Assembly (NCBI GenBank): GCA_022376515.1
Contig: WTXI01000017.1
Coordinates: 575,743-639,742, forward strand
Direction: 5' to 3'
Source of the DNA: Lactifluus volemus
Lineage: Eukaryota; Basidiomycota; Agaricomycetes; Russulales; Russulaceae
Length of the DNA stretch: 64,000 nt
A model generated the notes under the pieces. The model saw only the letters and a list, made by a program, of their open reading frames with translations, did not search any database and had not been told where the DNA came from. The position numbers and the translations under genes were made by a program. This document shows positions 1 to 11,466 of this stretch, piece by piece. Numbering within the stretch: position 1 is the stretch's first letter; the number at the start of each line of letters is the position of its first letter.

Positions 1-941
1 GATTTTCAGCCGTGGCTGGGTGGAATCCTGTGTGTAGCGCCTTTAATGTATTTCTGCGTGGTGGATGATACTGATTATTCACATTCATACCAGGTCACCG
101 GTCTTGGAACGCCCGACTTTTTGACATTGAAAGGTATTCTCTCTCAGCTTTGATCCGGATGGTGATGGCATCGACCAAGTCTTCGCTCGTGAGGTTATGT
201 GCCTCGATATTTCTTGGAAAGAATTCTTGGCGGGTAATCGCTGTCTACTGTTTTTTATGGCCAAGTCGAAGTAGGGATCTGATATGTATGTGTTTTTAAT
301 TATTTTGGGAAGTACATCGACACTATTGAAGCGTGGAATGACCACTCCATGATCCCCTTATCTGGTTGCAGCCGAGGAAGCATGATCCGATACGCAGCGT
401 CGACCCTGGGCCGATAGTGTCACAACAGAGCCTTTCGAAAGGGTAAGAAGAAGACGCTAATATTTTATGATTATCTGGATGATATTTATCGGAGAAGAAG
501 AGTTCTCACTAAGAACGGAACCTGGGATGAAGTTCACGCAGTCACATGACGCGGGCGTTCTTCAGGCGCTATAACAACAAGCCCATCGTCGGGCCTTTTG
601 AAATGGTCAAAGATATATGGCACTCGCCCCATTACATCACAGTTCTCCTGCAACGTTCAGTATACCCCGCTTTTTTGCGTTTCAGACTCGAAATGAGATT
701 TGAACCCAAGACCATAGCTTACAGCGCTTGATTGCATAAGTTCAGGTGACGTGGCGTATCGGCCGCCGGCTCACCCTTCACGCAGCTTCACGAATTGGTT
801 GCGCTCCATGTGCAGTACTTTACTATCCCTGCGCCCCCTCTTCGGTCACCTCCCCCTTCCGGTCACTCACGCTAGCTCACACGCCAATTTTCGGAAGCGC
901 AGGCCGTGGCTACGACTACGCCTCACTTGCGAAGTTCCATC
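1..941. other. No gene recognised
   Basis: Only short open frames occur here and none resembles a known family. A stretch near 680-700 on the minus strand looks superficially like a tRNA T-arm but has no acceptor partner. The last part is probably the upstream region of the oxidoreductase gene that starts at 942. Confidence 0.5.
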
Positions 942-2559
942 ATGTCTTCACTCTACGGACTCGTAAAACGTCTCTACCTCGTGCGTCCATTCTGGATTCT
1001 CCGTCACGTTCCTACTAAGGCTCTTCTATCTCAAAGGTGTTCCACCCTCCTGCGCCGGAGGCATCAACTGAGTCTCCCCTTCGGTTTGGCATTCTAGGCG
1101 CAGCGAACATTGCACCTATCGCACTCATCCTTCCGGTCAAAAATCACCCTGATGCAGTGGTGAGGGTTGTCGCCGCGCGGGATCAAAAGCGCGCGGATGC
1201 ATTTGCGAAGAAGCATGGGATCCCAAAAGCATGTGGGGGCCCGGGCGCTTATCAAAGTCCGCGGCCGACGAGTTTCCGTCAATAATATTATGCTGATTGT
1301 GAGCCATAGAACTACTGGACGACCCCGAAGTCGATGTAGTGTACAACCCGGTGCGTCGCATGTCTCCTAGGTGTGAATAACGCAGCTTAAAGCCCGGCTC
1401 CTTACAGCTGCCAAATGGCCTTCATTATGAGTGGACTATGAAAGCACTCGTGGCAGGGAAACACGTCCTACTTGAAAAGCCAAGTTCGGACACGGCTGAA
1501 GAGACGCGCGAGATGTTTGCGTTTGCTCAAGAGAAAGGACTGGTGCTCATGGAGGCCTTCCACTATCGGTAGGTCACGTAGGCCTCATTTAGGTCCCGCG
1601 CTTATGCTGGACAGGTTCCACCCTGCAACCCAACGCATGAAGGAAATTGTTGAGAGCGGAGAGCTGGGCACCCTAACGAAGATTGAGGCCAATCTTGCTG
1701 TACCAGGTTTCTTCATAAAGGATAACGACATTCGTATGAATTATGATCTTGGTGGCGGTGCCATGATGGACATGGGATGTGAGTGTCACATAACGTAAAC
1801 TCACGCGAGTCTTATCGTGCAATTCTCGTAGGCTATACCCTGTCCATGTCGCGATACCTAGCAGGCGCCGATCCTACGAAGGTCATCAGTGCCAAAGCCG
1901 ATGCACATCCCAAGTTCCCTCAGATTGATATCGGTACCACTGCTACACTTGCTTTTCCCAACGCCAGAGGGGGGACGGGATCCGCCGATGGGCTGACTGC
2001 GGTGCTAAATCCAAACTTTCGGCTTCGTCCATTGCTTGGCCTCTTTCCGAGGTGGCCGAGGGTGTCTGTGCGTGTAACTGGGACGTCTGGCACTGCCGAA
2101 CTGAACAACTTTCCTGGGCCTTGGTTATATCACTCCATCATTGTCAAGAGTCCGAAACAGGAGGGTGGGCGAATGCAGAAGCGCACAGAAAAGCGGTATG
2201 GGAACCTGGGATGGACCACGCAAGTATCTCTTTGTGCCTTAACATTTTACCATTCTGACGTTTTTGGCGCTGTAACATGCAGATATCGCTATCAGCTGGA
2301 GGCCTTCATCGACAAACTGCGCGGCCGCACTCCTAAGCACTGGTTTGACGCGCAAGACTCCATCACCAACATGGAGTGGATCGAGGCTATCTACAAAGAG
2401 GTTGGTCACACTTGTTATATTCCGCCCTCTTCTAATGGGGTTGATAGACTGGTCTGGGATCCCGGCCCAAATCCACTGCAGAAATTCCTCTTAACTGAAT
2501 CTTGTTTGTACTGTAATAGGGAAAATGATTTCTGTCCGCGTGTGAATTTTATGTCATAA
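942..2559 (+). CDS. Gfo/Idh/MocA-family NAD(P)-dependent oxidoreductase (dimeric dihydrodiol dehydrogenase-like)
   Basis: Seven exons are supported by phase-consistent splice sites: 942-980, 1037-1256, 1310-1350, 1408-1568, 1615-1778, 1832-2223 and 2296 to a stop at 2557-2559. The N-terminal Rossmann motif reads GILGAANIAP, followed by the family signatures VVYNPLPNGLHYEWT and LLEKPSS. The catalytic-domain block AFHYRFHPATQ and the glycine-rich LGGGAMMDMGCYTLS are also present. These match fungal trans-1,2-dihydrobenzene-1,2-diol dehydrogenase-like or xylose dehydrogenase-like enzymes, which oxidise cyclic diols or sugars with a bound nicotinamide cofactor, probably in the cytosol. The start at 942 is chosen because the resulting short N-terminus (MSSLYGLVKRLYL) resembles relatives. 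The last splice acceptor (2295) is the only phase-compatible one but skips four residues seen in relatives (YRYQ), and the C-terminal 35 or so residues are not family-like, so the 3' end is uncertain. Confidence 0.85.
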
Positions 2560-2707
2560 TTTGATGAGCTAAGCGACGGTAACGAGGCGTGGACCAAACA
2601 GTTGTCATCGTCCCTTTTCCCTCCTCTATATCTCCTTTTCGTTCGCTGTGGTTCCTTCCCCCCTCCTTTCGTCAGTGTGTGAATTCTCGACCCATACGTC
2701 TGGCCGA

Positions 2708-4449
2708 ATGACGTCCCATGCACCATCTCGGTTTTCCTCACATCCTTCCCATCAAGCATGGCGTCAATTTGATGAAAAATCCCCGGAACTCAGCTCTTTC
2801 AGCTCAACTATTCAGTCTATACCAACCCGTGGCTGGCTGGCCAGCACTGCAGGGGACCCTATTTCCATGCACCATCATCAAAAGAGCACTGACGACACAG
2901 AGAATTGGAGGGGTTCACAGCAATATAATTTTCTTACCGACTTCAGAAAAGCGATTCGTAACATCCTTCGATTTTCCGAAGCCCTCCCGAACCCCACCAC
3001 AATATCACGCCGTGCCAGTCGTTTGACCATTGGGCGACCGCCATCCTTGGCCTCCCTCTCATCCCCCAGACTACCTACCCTGCCTTCGCCATCAACGTTA
3101 CGCTTTGTTCTCCTTTGTGGACTTTGGTATACTTCATCCGCATTATCGTCCAACACGGGAAAAGCGATTCTGAACCAATTTCGTTACCCGGTCACCCTCA
3201 CCTTTGTGCAGTTTGGCTTTGTCGCGGGGTACTGCCTGCTCTTCATGTCTCCTCTCATTCGGTTTACGCGGTTGCGCCCCCCAACCCGTGCTATCTTGAG
3301 GGATACGCTACCAATGGGTTGCTTTCAAGTCGGTGGTCACATCTTCTCTAGCATGGCTATATCGCGCATCCCTGTCAGTACCACCCATACCATTAAGGTA
3401 CGCCCTCATTCCGCCTTCATTCCGTTGCGCCAAGCCAAATACTAACCTACTTCCTTCCTTAGGCGCTGTCGCCCCTTTTCACCGTTGCCGCCTACGCCCT
3501 CTTATTTGGAGTGCGGTATTCTGCCAAAACATACGTATCTTTATTACCCCTCACGTTGGGCGTAATGCTGGCCTGTTCATTTGACACGTCTGCATCCAAC
3601 TTTGTTGGTTTGTTATGCGCATTCGGATCAGCCATCGTATTCGTATCGTCAAACATTTTCTTCAAGAAGATAATGCCAACCGGTTCCTCGTCTTCCCGTC
3701 ACAAACTCGACAAGTTGAACCTACTCTTCTATTCGTCGTCGATGGCATTTCTCCTGATGATCCCAATCTGGGTCTCTACCGATCTGCCACTACTCATGGC
3801 CGCGCGGGCGGCAGAACCTGGCCACATCATCCACCCTTCACAAGGACACTCTGCTGCCCATTCGGTCTCATACTATACCTTCCTCAATGGAATCGTCCAC
3901 TTTGCGCAAAACATTATCGCCTTCATCATCCTCGCCTCCGTATCTCCCGTTACCTACTCGATCGCGTCTCTCGTCAAACGGGTGGCCGTAATATGTATCG
4001 CACTAGTTTGGTTCAATCAGCACATCCACCCTCTCCAGGGCGCCGGCATCGGGCTTACCTTCTTGGGACTTTGGATGTACCACAATGCCAAAGGTGATAT
4101 TGCCCGCGGGGAGACGCGGCGACGCGGTGTCGAGGCAGCACGGGAAGGCGTGCTACCGTCTTCGCGTTTGGATGAGCGCATTCTTGACCCAATTGCGAAC
4201 GATCTTCCCCCTCCAGCGTACGAACGACCAATAACAGAGCAGAACTTGGCGATGTCAAGTGCGCGTCCTCCAGATGTATTGACAGCGCCAATCCGTTCCA
4301 AGGTGTACACGCCCCTGCATATCGACATCGCAGCTCCCTCGTCGCATAAGGGCGGCCCACCGCTATCGGGCCCATACCCGTCACCACCGGCGTCTTTGGA
4401 CGAACCACCACTGATGGCTGCTCTAACCGCAGTCGCTGTGCGCGCATAG
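2708..4449 (+). CDS. Triose-phosphate-translocator (TPT/SLY41-like) membrane transporter
   Basis: Two exons, 2708-3397 and 3463-4449, joined in phase 0 by a 65-nt intron with a branch-like CTAAC, give 558 residues. Residues 1-130 are a Ser/Pro-rich cytosolic-type tail. Residues 131-440 form the TPT/DMT fold with repeated hydrophobic segments. Recognisable blocks are NQFRYPVTLTFVQF, the STTHTIKALSPLFT motif around the splice site, SNIFFKKI, and the late SPVTYSIASLVKRVAVI motif that is typical of TPT proteins. The C-terminal 110 residues are Pro-rich and probably unstructured. The family exchanges sugar phosphates, phosphoenolpyruvate or related organic phosphates across Golgi/ER-type membranes. 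The substrate cannot be told from the sequence. SLY41 of yeast, an ER transporter, is the closest named member I recognise. Confidence 0.9.
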
Positions 4450-4902
4450 TATCACTTGTTCAAGCCGATCAAGGCTACTCTTTCATGGCCAGTTCACGGT
4501 GCTATTATAGACTTGGACATGAACCATATAAATATATAACGGATTTTTTCGTGTCTTCTACGCATTATCAACTGTTTACAATTCATTCATTATGAGATTC
4601 ATAGACCAAGTAGGGAGGCCAAATGCTTTGTAGTCAATGTTTGGTCGTTTTATTCTCTGTTGGTTCGAGATGAACTTTGTTCTGCGTCCGCGTTATATAG
4701 TGTGTATACCTTATCTGACCTAGTTAAATGTCATTCTACTTCGAAACGTTGGGCGTTTACCGGTTTACCCGCTACACTGGTAAGCTTATGGTGAATGACC
4801 AGGCTATTACGACAAGCATTACCACGACATAGGGCTGCCATCATCACAATCGGAACGAAGGACTCGTTTTCCAAAGGCTTTTTTTTCACAATAGTTGAAG
4901 TG
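4450..4902. other. Intergenic region
   Basis: No coding frame of note. It holds the 3' region of the transporter gene and the promoter side of the zinc-finger gene. A TATATAG run near 4693 is compatible with a core promoter but is not proof of one. Confidence 0.5.
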
Positions 4903-5928
4903 ATGCCCCCGCGTCGTACGACGACTGCATGGGCCTCTCCTCGCGGATCCCTTCCGTCAGACCGCATTCGCCCTCCTCAGCCACCGCAGCCTGCACCGCC
5001 CGCAAAGCCGGACAAGGGAAAGGGAAAAGCCAAAGCGACATTGCGCGATCCTCCCCCAAGTGCTGCGGTGCGCAAGCTCGACGAGCTACTCGCTGGTCTC
5101 CGTTCCAGTTCCTACCAGCTCAAAAACAACGATAACAACAACAAAAATAAAAAGGCAACGGCTGTTGATTCAGGGGGTTGCTTCTGCCAGGGTACGTACA
5201 TACGAAAAATGGTTTATAAGATTCACGGGCATGTCGCTGATATATTGGCTGTGTGTGCAGCACGCGTTCACGCGTTATCTGAATACACCCCCCTCTGTAC
5301 CGTCTGCGGTCTCGTCCTCTGTGCACTACACGCCCCATACCGACCCTGCCCTCACTGCTCGGAACCGCTCCTCGCACCACCAGCGCTCGCCGCGCTCATC
5401 ACGCAACTCGAAGAACTGCGCTCACATACGCTCGCGGAGGAAGCTGCGGCGCGTGAACGAGAAGTGGAAGAACTGCAGCTCAGAGAGGGCGCCTTTCCAG
5501 CTTTGAATTCGTCCTCCTCTTCAGCCTTAGCAGTACCTGGCAATGGAACTCCCAACGTCGTCCTCCCAGTCCCTCAACAACATCGAGTTTTGTCTGTGGA
5601 TAAGCGCACGAAGCGAGTCAAGGTAGAGTCGTATTCTGCAACTGCGGTGGTGGTGGGGTCGGTTGGTGAAGGGAATTTAGGAGAGGAAGAGGAGGAGGAT
5701 TCGAGGGTGGTAGCGCCTCCGCGGGAAGTGGAGTATGTGCGGGTGCGGCGCGGGTCTGCGACGCGTTGGACGGACTTGAAGGGTGGTGGGGCGGCGGCGG
5801 GTGGAGCAAAGTACGTCGCGTCGTCATCGCTGCCCGCTGAACCATCTCGTGGTCAATCTGAACAAACGAAGGGACGGGGAAAGAAGGGCAAGGTACGGCA
5901 TACCGTGCCTGGGGCAGCACCTGCATGA
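4903..5928 (+). CDS. TRIP4/ASC-1-type C2HC5 zinc-finger protein, Rqt4-like
   Basis: Exons 4903-5191 and 5261-5928 encode 318 residues. The 69-nt intron splits an Ala codon inside the zinc finger, and its removal restores CFCQARVHALS. The finger then continues TPLCTVCGLVLC and PCPHC, giving the Cys/His pattern of the zf-C2HC5 domain. Before the finger is a low-complexity Lys/Pro/Asn-rich region; after it comes a coiled-coil-like Glu/Arg segment and a basic, disordered tail. In yeast and animals this family (Rqt4, TRIP4) is a subunit of the RQT/ASC complex, which splits collided ribosomes during ribosome-associated quality control; animal TRIP4 is also a transcription coactivator. The fungal homologue should act in the cytosol with an Slh1-type helicase. 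The start was chosen because upstream in-frame codons show no conserved sequence. Confidence 0.85.
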   Translation: MPPRRTTTAWASPRGSLPSDRIRPPQPPQPAPPAKPDKGKGKAKATLRDPPPSAAVRKLDELLAGLRSSSYQLKNNDNNNKNKKATAVDSGGCFCQGTYIRKMVYKIHGHVADILAVCAARVHALSEYTPLCTVCGLVLCALHAPYRPCPHCSEPLLAPPALAALITQLEELRSHTLAEEAAAREREVEELQLREGAFPALNSSSSSALAVPGNGTPNVVLPVPQQHRVLSVDKRTKRVKVESYSATAVVVGSVGEGNLGEEEEEDSRVVAPPREVEYVRVRRGSATRWTDLKGGGAAAGGAKYVASSSLPAEPSRGQSEQTKGRGKKGKVRHTVPGAAPA

Positions 5929-6551
5929 AACTGTTTCGTTCAGGATGTTTTTGTTTTTGTGGTCGCGCTTGCGTTATCATTAATACAGTCAGCGCAGAAT
6001 AGAGGACAATTTGATCGTTCCGTTGGCATTCCGTTGGTAATGTTGGAAACCGAAAACATTTGCATGTCGAGGAGCCGAGCCTGGCAGGCACTTTCAGGTC
6101 AGTCACATGTCTAGGTCATACGCCATATTTTAGACTCCGTTTTGGTTGTCTGTTAATGACACTCAATGAGCGCTATTTACGTGTGATTCGCGAGATCCTT
6201 TTGTAACATTGTAAACTTCGACCCTCGACACAGGCAGGCACAAGGGCAGGCGTGACAAACATGCTGTCTTTCATTTCACTAAACAACGTGGTTTCAATCA
6301 AAAAGATTGTGAGACAAGCTGGAGTTCAGTGCCCCAGCCAAGTCGATGTCACGGTCGGGTATCTGGGGCTCCGATGACTAGCTTTCGTCAACATGGCCGC
6401 ATACCTTCGAACTGAGTTTCTTCAGTTGTCGCCACTGAGACGGGACGGTGTAAAACTGAGTATGACTGGCGTCATCTTTTGATAAGCATCAATCGTTGAC
6501 ATTCGGAATTCAGCCTGAGGTATGCTGTTGTAGTTTTAACTTGCCAAGCCA
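5929..6551. other. Intergenic region
   Basis: No gene recognised. It separates the zinc-finger gene from the inverted half of the terpene-synthase pseudogene. The right-hand inversion scar should lie near 6500-6570, but no repeat marking it can be seen by eye. Confidence 0.4.
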
Positions 6552-7067
6552 GTGGGCCTACGATGTTTGATTGGGGACATGTACTCGTACAACATGAGCA
6601 GGCTTCGGGGGTATGACGGTCACAACATCGTAACCGTCGTCATGAATGAAAAGGGAGTGGACCTAGACGGTACACTCAAATGGTTCGAGGAATACCACGG
6701 GCAAGTTTTGGCCAAGTTCCAGGCACAGCATCGCAAGCTACCTTCATGAGGCCCTACGGTCGACGCCGGCGCCAAGGCATTTGTGGAGGGATTGGCTTAC
6801 TTGATCCGTGGGATAGACTCTTGGTCATTTGAGACGGAGAGATATTTTGGGTCCGAAGGACCAGAGATCCAGATTGAGAATGAGACTTTGGAATCTTATC
6901 CTTCCGAGTCAGAAATCGGTGCTCTGGGTTTATCGCAACCCAAGGGGTCCACGTTCCTTGTGCGTAAACTGAAAAGGTTGCTCAGCCCAGCTATGCGGGG
7001 GCTCCACGCTCACAGCCCATCTGCCAAACCTAGCGTTGGATCACTCTGCGCTAGTGGTCTAGGTTAG
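6552..7067 (+). pseudogene. Terpene synthase, C-terminal part (inverted fragment)
   Basis: The plus-strand frame begins at the metal-binding NSE region with GDMYSYNMSR, then runs DGHNIVTVVMNEKGVDLDG and the typical C-terminal block IDSWSFETERYFG. This is the C-terminal third of a basidiomycete class I sesquiterpene synthase. The canonical NSE motif (N/D-D-x-x-S/T-x-x-x-E) is damaged: the first Asn is missing at the breakpoint and the Glu is replaced by Ser. An in-frame TGA at 6747-6749 sits where relatives have Trp (LPSWGPTVD). No start codon context is present. The matching N-terminal two thirds lie on the opposite strand immediately downstream (7086-7921), ending exactly where this piece begins, so this is one gene broken by an inversion. 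Confidence 0.85.
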
Positions 7068-7085
7068 ACAAGTGTCCCTGCGTCA

Positions 7086-7921
7086 GTTTAGAGAAACCCG
7101 TACATTTGTAAGAACTAGGGACTCCGTGGCGTAGGCGCAGAGCGAGTCCATGGCAGGATGTGCTATGACCTCATCCGGAATGTCCAGACTAGCTTCTATA
7201 ACCGGGTAGGCCGGATATCCAGCGATTGTAAGCCGCCTGAGCTTTAGGTAGTCTTCAATGCCTCTGATATTTCCCTTTGCGCGATCGGCAGCCTCATCGG
7301 CCACTGCGTACACATACTCTGCAAACGTTTTGATGAACCATTTCTGAGCTGAATAGCTTAAAACCTTGATGGCACGCAACCAGAATCTGATCGTGATCAA
7401 TTAGGTATGAAATGCATTCGCCGTGTGAGGCGCAGTAGACATACCGTCGTGTTATCTCGCCGAGCTTTGGCTCGCCCTGTGGGCGTTCTTTGTGAGGGTT
7501 ATTGATAGCGTCCATGACCATCTCGGTCTAAACCCGTGCGCCATCACCGTTGGCCTTGTCGGTGAACTCGTCAAAGATGAAATAGATCACCATGAGATCA
7601 CAGGCGACGCGAACGCCATCTGCGAATTCTTAAACAAAACACGATCTCAATTGATGTTGACGCACAGACATTTATCAAGAAATGGGAATACGAGAGCGCC
7701 GAGAAGGGCTATGGATCCCATGAGACTCCCCGAAGTTGCTAACAAAAGACGGGTGGCTTACGGAAGTTACACAGATCAAAGGCTTTTTGGGATTTGGCGT
7801 CAAGTACTCCGAAGCTCTGCAACCAAGCGTCGCATTCTTGTTTGACCTCTGTATAGTGCTCGCTCAGCTTTCGAGGCCAGGGCCATTGAGCAAGAGGGTC
7901 AGGGAGATGAATCTTCGACAT
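7086..7921 (-). pseudogene. Terpene synthase, N-terminal and central part
   Basis: Reading the minus strand from about 7921, the blocks are MSKIHLPDPLAQWPWPRKL, VKQECDAWLQSFGVLD and the Asp-rich metal-binding motif FDEFTD (codons 7572-7558). After those come MDAINNPHKERPQGE and, following an intron, EYVYAVADEAADRAKGNIRG and ATESLVLTN. All are signature segments of basidiomycete sesquiterpene synthases, which cyclise farnesyl diphosphate. An in-frame TAG at 7528-7530 replaces the Gln expected after GDGARV. The stretch of about 7630-7740 does not match the family. The frame stops right after LTN, at a GT that would be the donor of the intron before the NSE motif; the continuation is found inverted at 6579-7067. 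The gene cannot make an active enzyme. Confidence 0.88.
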
Positions 7922-8059
7922 CGCCGTCGGATAAATGTTACTGTTGAGACCCGGTGGGACTTCAAGTTGTATGCACGAACGACTGTTGAACCACTAGCAC
8001 TTATATAGCTGTGCGAGACCATTTTCCTGGTAAAAGACCAGAGTTCGAGACATCTCAAC

Positions 8060-11000
8060 CGAGACAGGGCTCTGCCTCCATCTATCTAGTGTCGTCTGTC
8101 GTCCTGGGTCTTCATTTCGGGTCGACCGGGATGCATAGATCAGGACTCTCGCGTTGGCCCGATAAATTCAAAGTACCGGGGTAATGGATTCTTTAGACAT
8201 AATAGCACTCACCGGGAAGCATGGATCCTGAACTGGGCGGAGATTGCAAGGTGGTTTGGCATGTTTGCGGCAGCGGGCGGCGGTTCCGAGTCAGCTTTAC
8301 CGTATGTATGGGCGCAAGAGAAAGGTACCTTGTGCCTTTTTGCGATAACTGACTACACAAGAACAAAAGACCACTACAGACTAGGCAGTCAGGTGACTCA
8401 AAGCTCAAGAACCCAAAGCAAAATGGCAGATGTCTACAACTCAGACTAGATAGCAAATCTTCATGTGCAAAAGTCCAGCAGGTATTTTGCACTATATGAG
8501 GGTACAGTAGGACAATGGGATTGAGCAAAAGCGATGAAGAGCAAATTCAAGCTCCGCTTGATGCGACGTACGCTTAGAAGTCGAAGGTAAAACGATAACT
8601 ACCACCCTTCGTAACGATGTTGTGACAAACCTGTAGATCTTCCATATTGTCGCGAATAACATTTTCTGCCAGTGGTTTAATGGAGACGGAGAATGCGTGA
8701 GGGCAACACGGGTGCAGCTCCATGTTCCTGGTGTACTGCCACTGATTCTACGAGTGAAGACTACTGTATAACCCTTCCGACTTCCATCGCGCCAGCTCGC
8801 CCGTTGCCGTATCCTGTTACTGGTAGATCTGCCGCCCTATTGGAACCGGGACACCGAAATATAGATCAAGGCACTTCCTCTGCCATGGTCCTCCTAGCAT
8901 CACACTGATCCATTATACGGCAGTCTATCTATCTCTGCAACATGAGCTTTTGTCCGGGACAGATTCGTGTTACGTCTGACGTATGTCGTTGCTTCTTTCC
9001 ACTCCCTCTCTGTCTCTCAATTGAAAATTATTTGGCATTCGTCTTCTACTACGAGATCATTATCGAGACCTTTTTGAAACAACCGGTCGTCAAAATCGCA
9101 ACAGCCGCACAGGCGCCGCAACTGCTATTAACGACGAGTGCGCGTGCGCGACCTGCGGTTTTTACCCGAACATCTCTGGATACGGGGACGGGTGCCGCAT
9201 GGAACGTGTTGCGGGTGATACACGCGGGGACTGGTCGAGAGGAGAACGGCGAGGTCCGGGACGGTTGGGTCCTTTTTCACCCCGCTGTGCAACGTCGCCG
9301 AGCAGGTAGCCACGGGGATCGAACTCGTCTGGAGACGATGGCTCTTCAGATTCTCCATACAAGACTGGGGCTCTTAACAATCTGGTGTGTCTACTGTGAT
9401 GCCCACCTCCTACTGGTACTAACCCGACATCTCTCTCTGCAATGCCTACGGCCATCACCTCTCGTCCTTCTACAAGACCACTTCATGTCCCTACCTGCAC
9501 ATGCGTGTACCCCAAGGCCCCCTCGTGCCATCCCCACCACCGTCTGCCCTTCTCTTTTTGGTGCTTCTAGAATACGCCACTTCCTGGTCTGGTCGCCCCA
9601 ACGGCGGACCCTTACAATCTTCCAAGCCCTGCAGCTGCCAGTGATGAGAATGACACAGACAGATGAACAGGGTATGATGAGGACACAGATGGTGATGCCA
9701 TTGTGGCAACAATGACCAGTGATATCATAGACAACTTGGTTTTTTTTTGCCCCATAATCTGAGTCTTTTTTTTTACCCCTTATTCCGAGTTCTATTCAAT
9801 AAAATTTGATTTTTAAAAAAACCTGTTTTCGCATTGATTTTGAAGTTGTTTCACTGGTAAAAAAAACTCTATTTTATGATTGTTTTTCACCCATTAACCA
9901 AGTGATTTAAACTAGCCGGGTTGTCGTTTTCAGTGACAAAACCAACAGGTGATTTGGACAGAAAATAACTCATTTGAATCCGGGATTAGGGACAGCAGGG
10001 CGGGATGACAGGCGTGGGAAGCATTGCAGTCTTGCAACAAGTACAGCCGAGATAAGCACAGACAACGCGACATCATCCCCAACCACTACCTCCTTGGGGC
10101 AGCGCCCGCCCCTCCACCAGTGGTGTCAAGTAACCGGATTCAATCTATCGATTTAGATGCTTTAGAATCCGAAATATCGGGTAATTAAAACCCGTTCTGG
10201 AGTGCACACGCCGCATGTGCACTAGTACCTGGTGCCAAAATGAATTCCCACACCGTAGTCTGGTACAGAAGGCTGCGGGCCATACAGTATACCTTCGGAT
10301 GGAACCATAGCTCCCACTGACATCCACTCGGTCAGGCGTGTACAGATAAGGTGACCGAATCATGGTTCGAATCGATATGGCATCATCTCAGAGCCCGAGG
10401 ATTTGATACACCTTCCAGGCCCCAGCTCCTCCACAAGGCCGCACGTCACAGAACCAGTATTATTGTATGGTAACCCTTACAATACCTTCCGCATATGCGT
10501 GTGCTGCATTTTCACAAGCAAGGTAATGGCCCAAATACTAAGCATCGTCTTTCTCTACTTGTTCACCCATGGTACGACTGGCTATCACGCTATCGATTAA
10601 GCCGCCATAATTGCCAACGTTGCCGGTGCAAGTATCAAGTAGAATGAAATAAATTTGAGGAATAACAAAAGCGTCACACGTATCAAGTCTTCGTCACTAC
10701 TACTATTATAGCCCTGTAGTAGTGTCCTCTCGAACTGTGTCTACTTCCACGAATCCCATTGTCTTTGTTCTGGGCCTGAGGGTCCGTGTCGTTAGTCGTC
10801 AATTGATCGATCAATCAGTCAGTCATTCATCAGTACTGCATCAGTCCTCTCGACTGTGCCTGCTTCCGCCAAAGTCGGATTTATCTTAATTCTACCTTTT
10901 GGCTCTCCTATTTGTGAGGCTGCGAGGTATGGTATGATAGGTACCTGTGCCTGACCTTGCTTAGCGGACTTTGAATTAAGCCATTTCAGCCCGCGTGACG

Positions 11001-11466
11001 GTAGCATGACGTTGACGAAGAAGCGGTACAGTAGGTTGTCCGCTCCACCCCTAGTTTTTTCGACCTTTTCTTCCCAGCGGGTCATTCCGTCAAGAGATCT
11101 GCAAATAGTCCCCTGGGATTGGTCACCTGAATGAAGAATGTCTGCTGCCTCCTCCCTAGCTCAGGTTAAAGCATCTCGCCTGGAATTCAATTTGAAATCA
11201 ACTCGAGCTTTGGACAGAACGACTCTGCACTAAAAAATCTCCGGGATCCGGGATCCTTGATCGCCAATCATTAACAAATATCTGTGACCTACAAGCATCC
11301 TTGCCGTTCCGTTAGTATTAACGTGGGTAAGTCAAGTCATAGATGGTGGTATTTTGGCACCCACTTGCAAGGCTTATAAGCAACGCGGAACTACTTTTTT
11401 TCATGGCATTGACCATTGTCCCACTGGCACATCCTTGACGAAGGCAGCTTTCTTGAGAGAAAAATC
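8060..11466. other. Gene-poor region with no recognised family
   Basis: Several open frames occur but none is recognisable. The longest is 8942-9715 on the plus strand, listed separately. Poly-T/poly-A tracts lie at about 9740-9860, and 10690-10870 contains phrase-like repeats of TCCTCTCGA and CTGTGTC/CTGTGCC. 9900-11400 has no convincing coding sequence. Confidence 0.4.
8942..9715 (+). CDS. Hypothetical open frame, unrecognised
   Basis: A 257-residue uninterrupted frame from an ATG. It has a Cys-rich hydrophobic N-terminal stretch (about residues 15-45) followed by sequence rich in Arg, Thr and Leu with no motif I recognise. Composition is unlike a folded conserved protein and no introns are needed, so it may be a chance frame. 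The antisense frames over the same region are equally unconvincing. Confidence 0.15.
   Translation: MSFCPGQIRVTSDVCRCFFPLPLCLSIENYLAFVFYYEIIIETFLKQPVVKIATAAQAPQLLLTTSARARPAVFTRTSLDTGTGAAWNVLRVIHAGTGREENGEVRDGWVLFHPAVQRRRAGSHGDRTRLETMALQILHTRLGLLTIWCVYCDAHLLLVLTRHLSLQCLRPSPLVLLQDHFMSLPAHACTPRPPRAIPTTVCPSLFGASRIRHFLVWSPQRRTLTIFQALQLPVMRMTQTDEQGMMRTQMVMPLWQQ

Noticed and set aside
670..745. Minus-strand GGGTTCAAATCTC resembling a tRNA T-arm
   Set aside because: There is no complementary acceptor strand, D-arm or anticodon arm at the right distance.
10340..10375. GGTTCGAATC resembling a tRNA T-loop
   Set aside because: The stem does not pair and no cloverleaf can be drawn around it.
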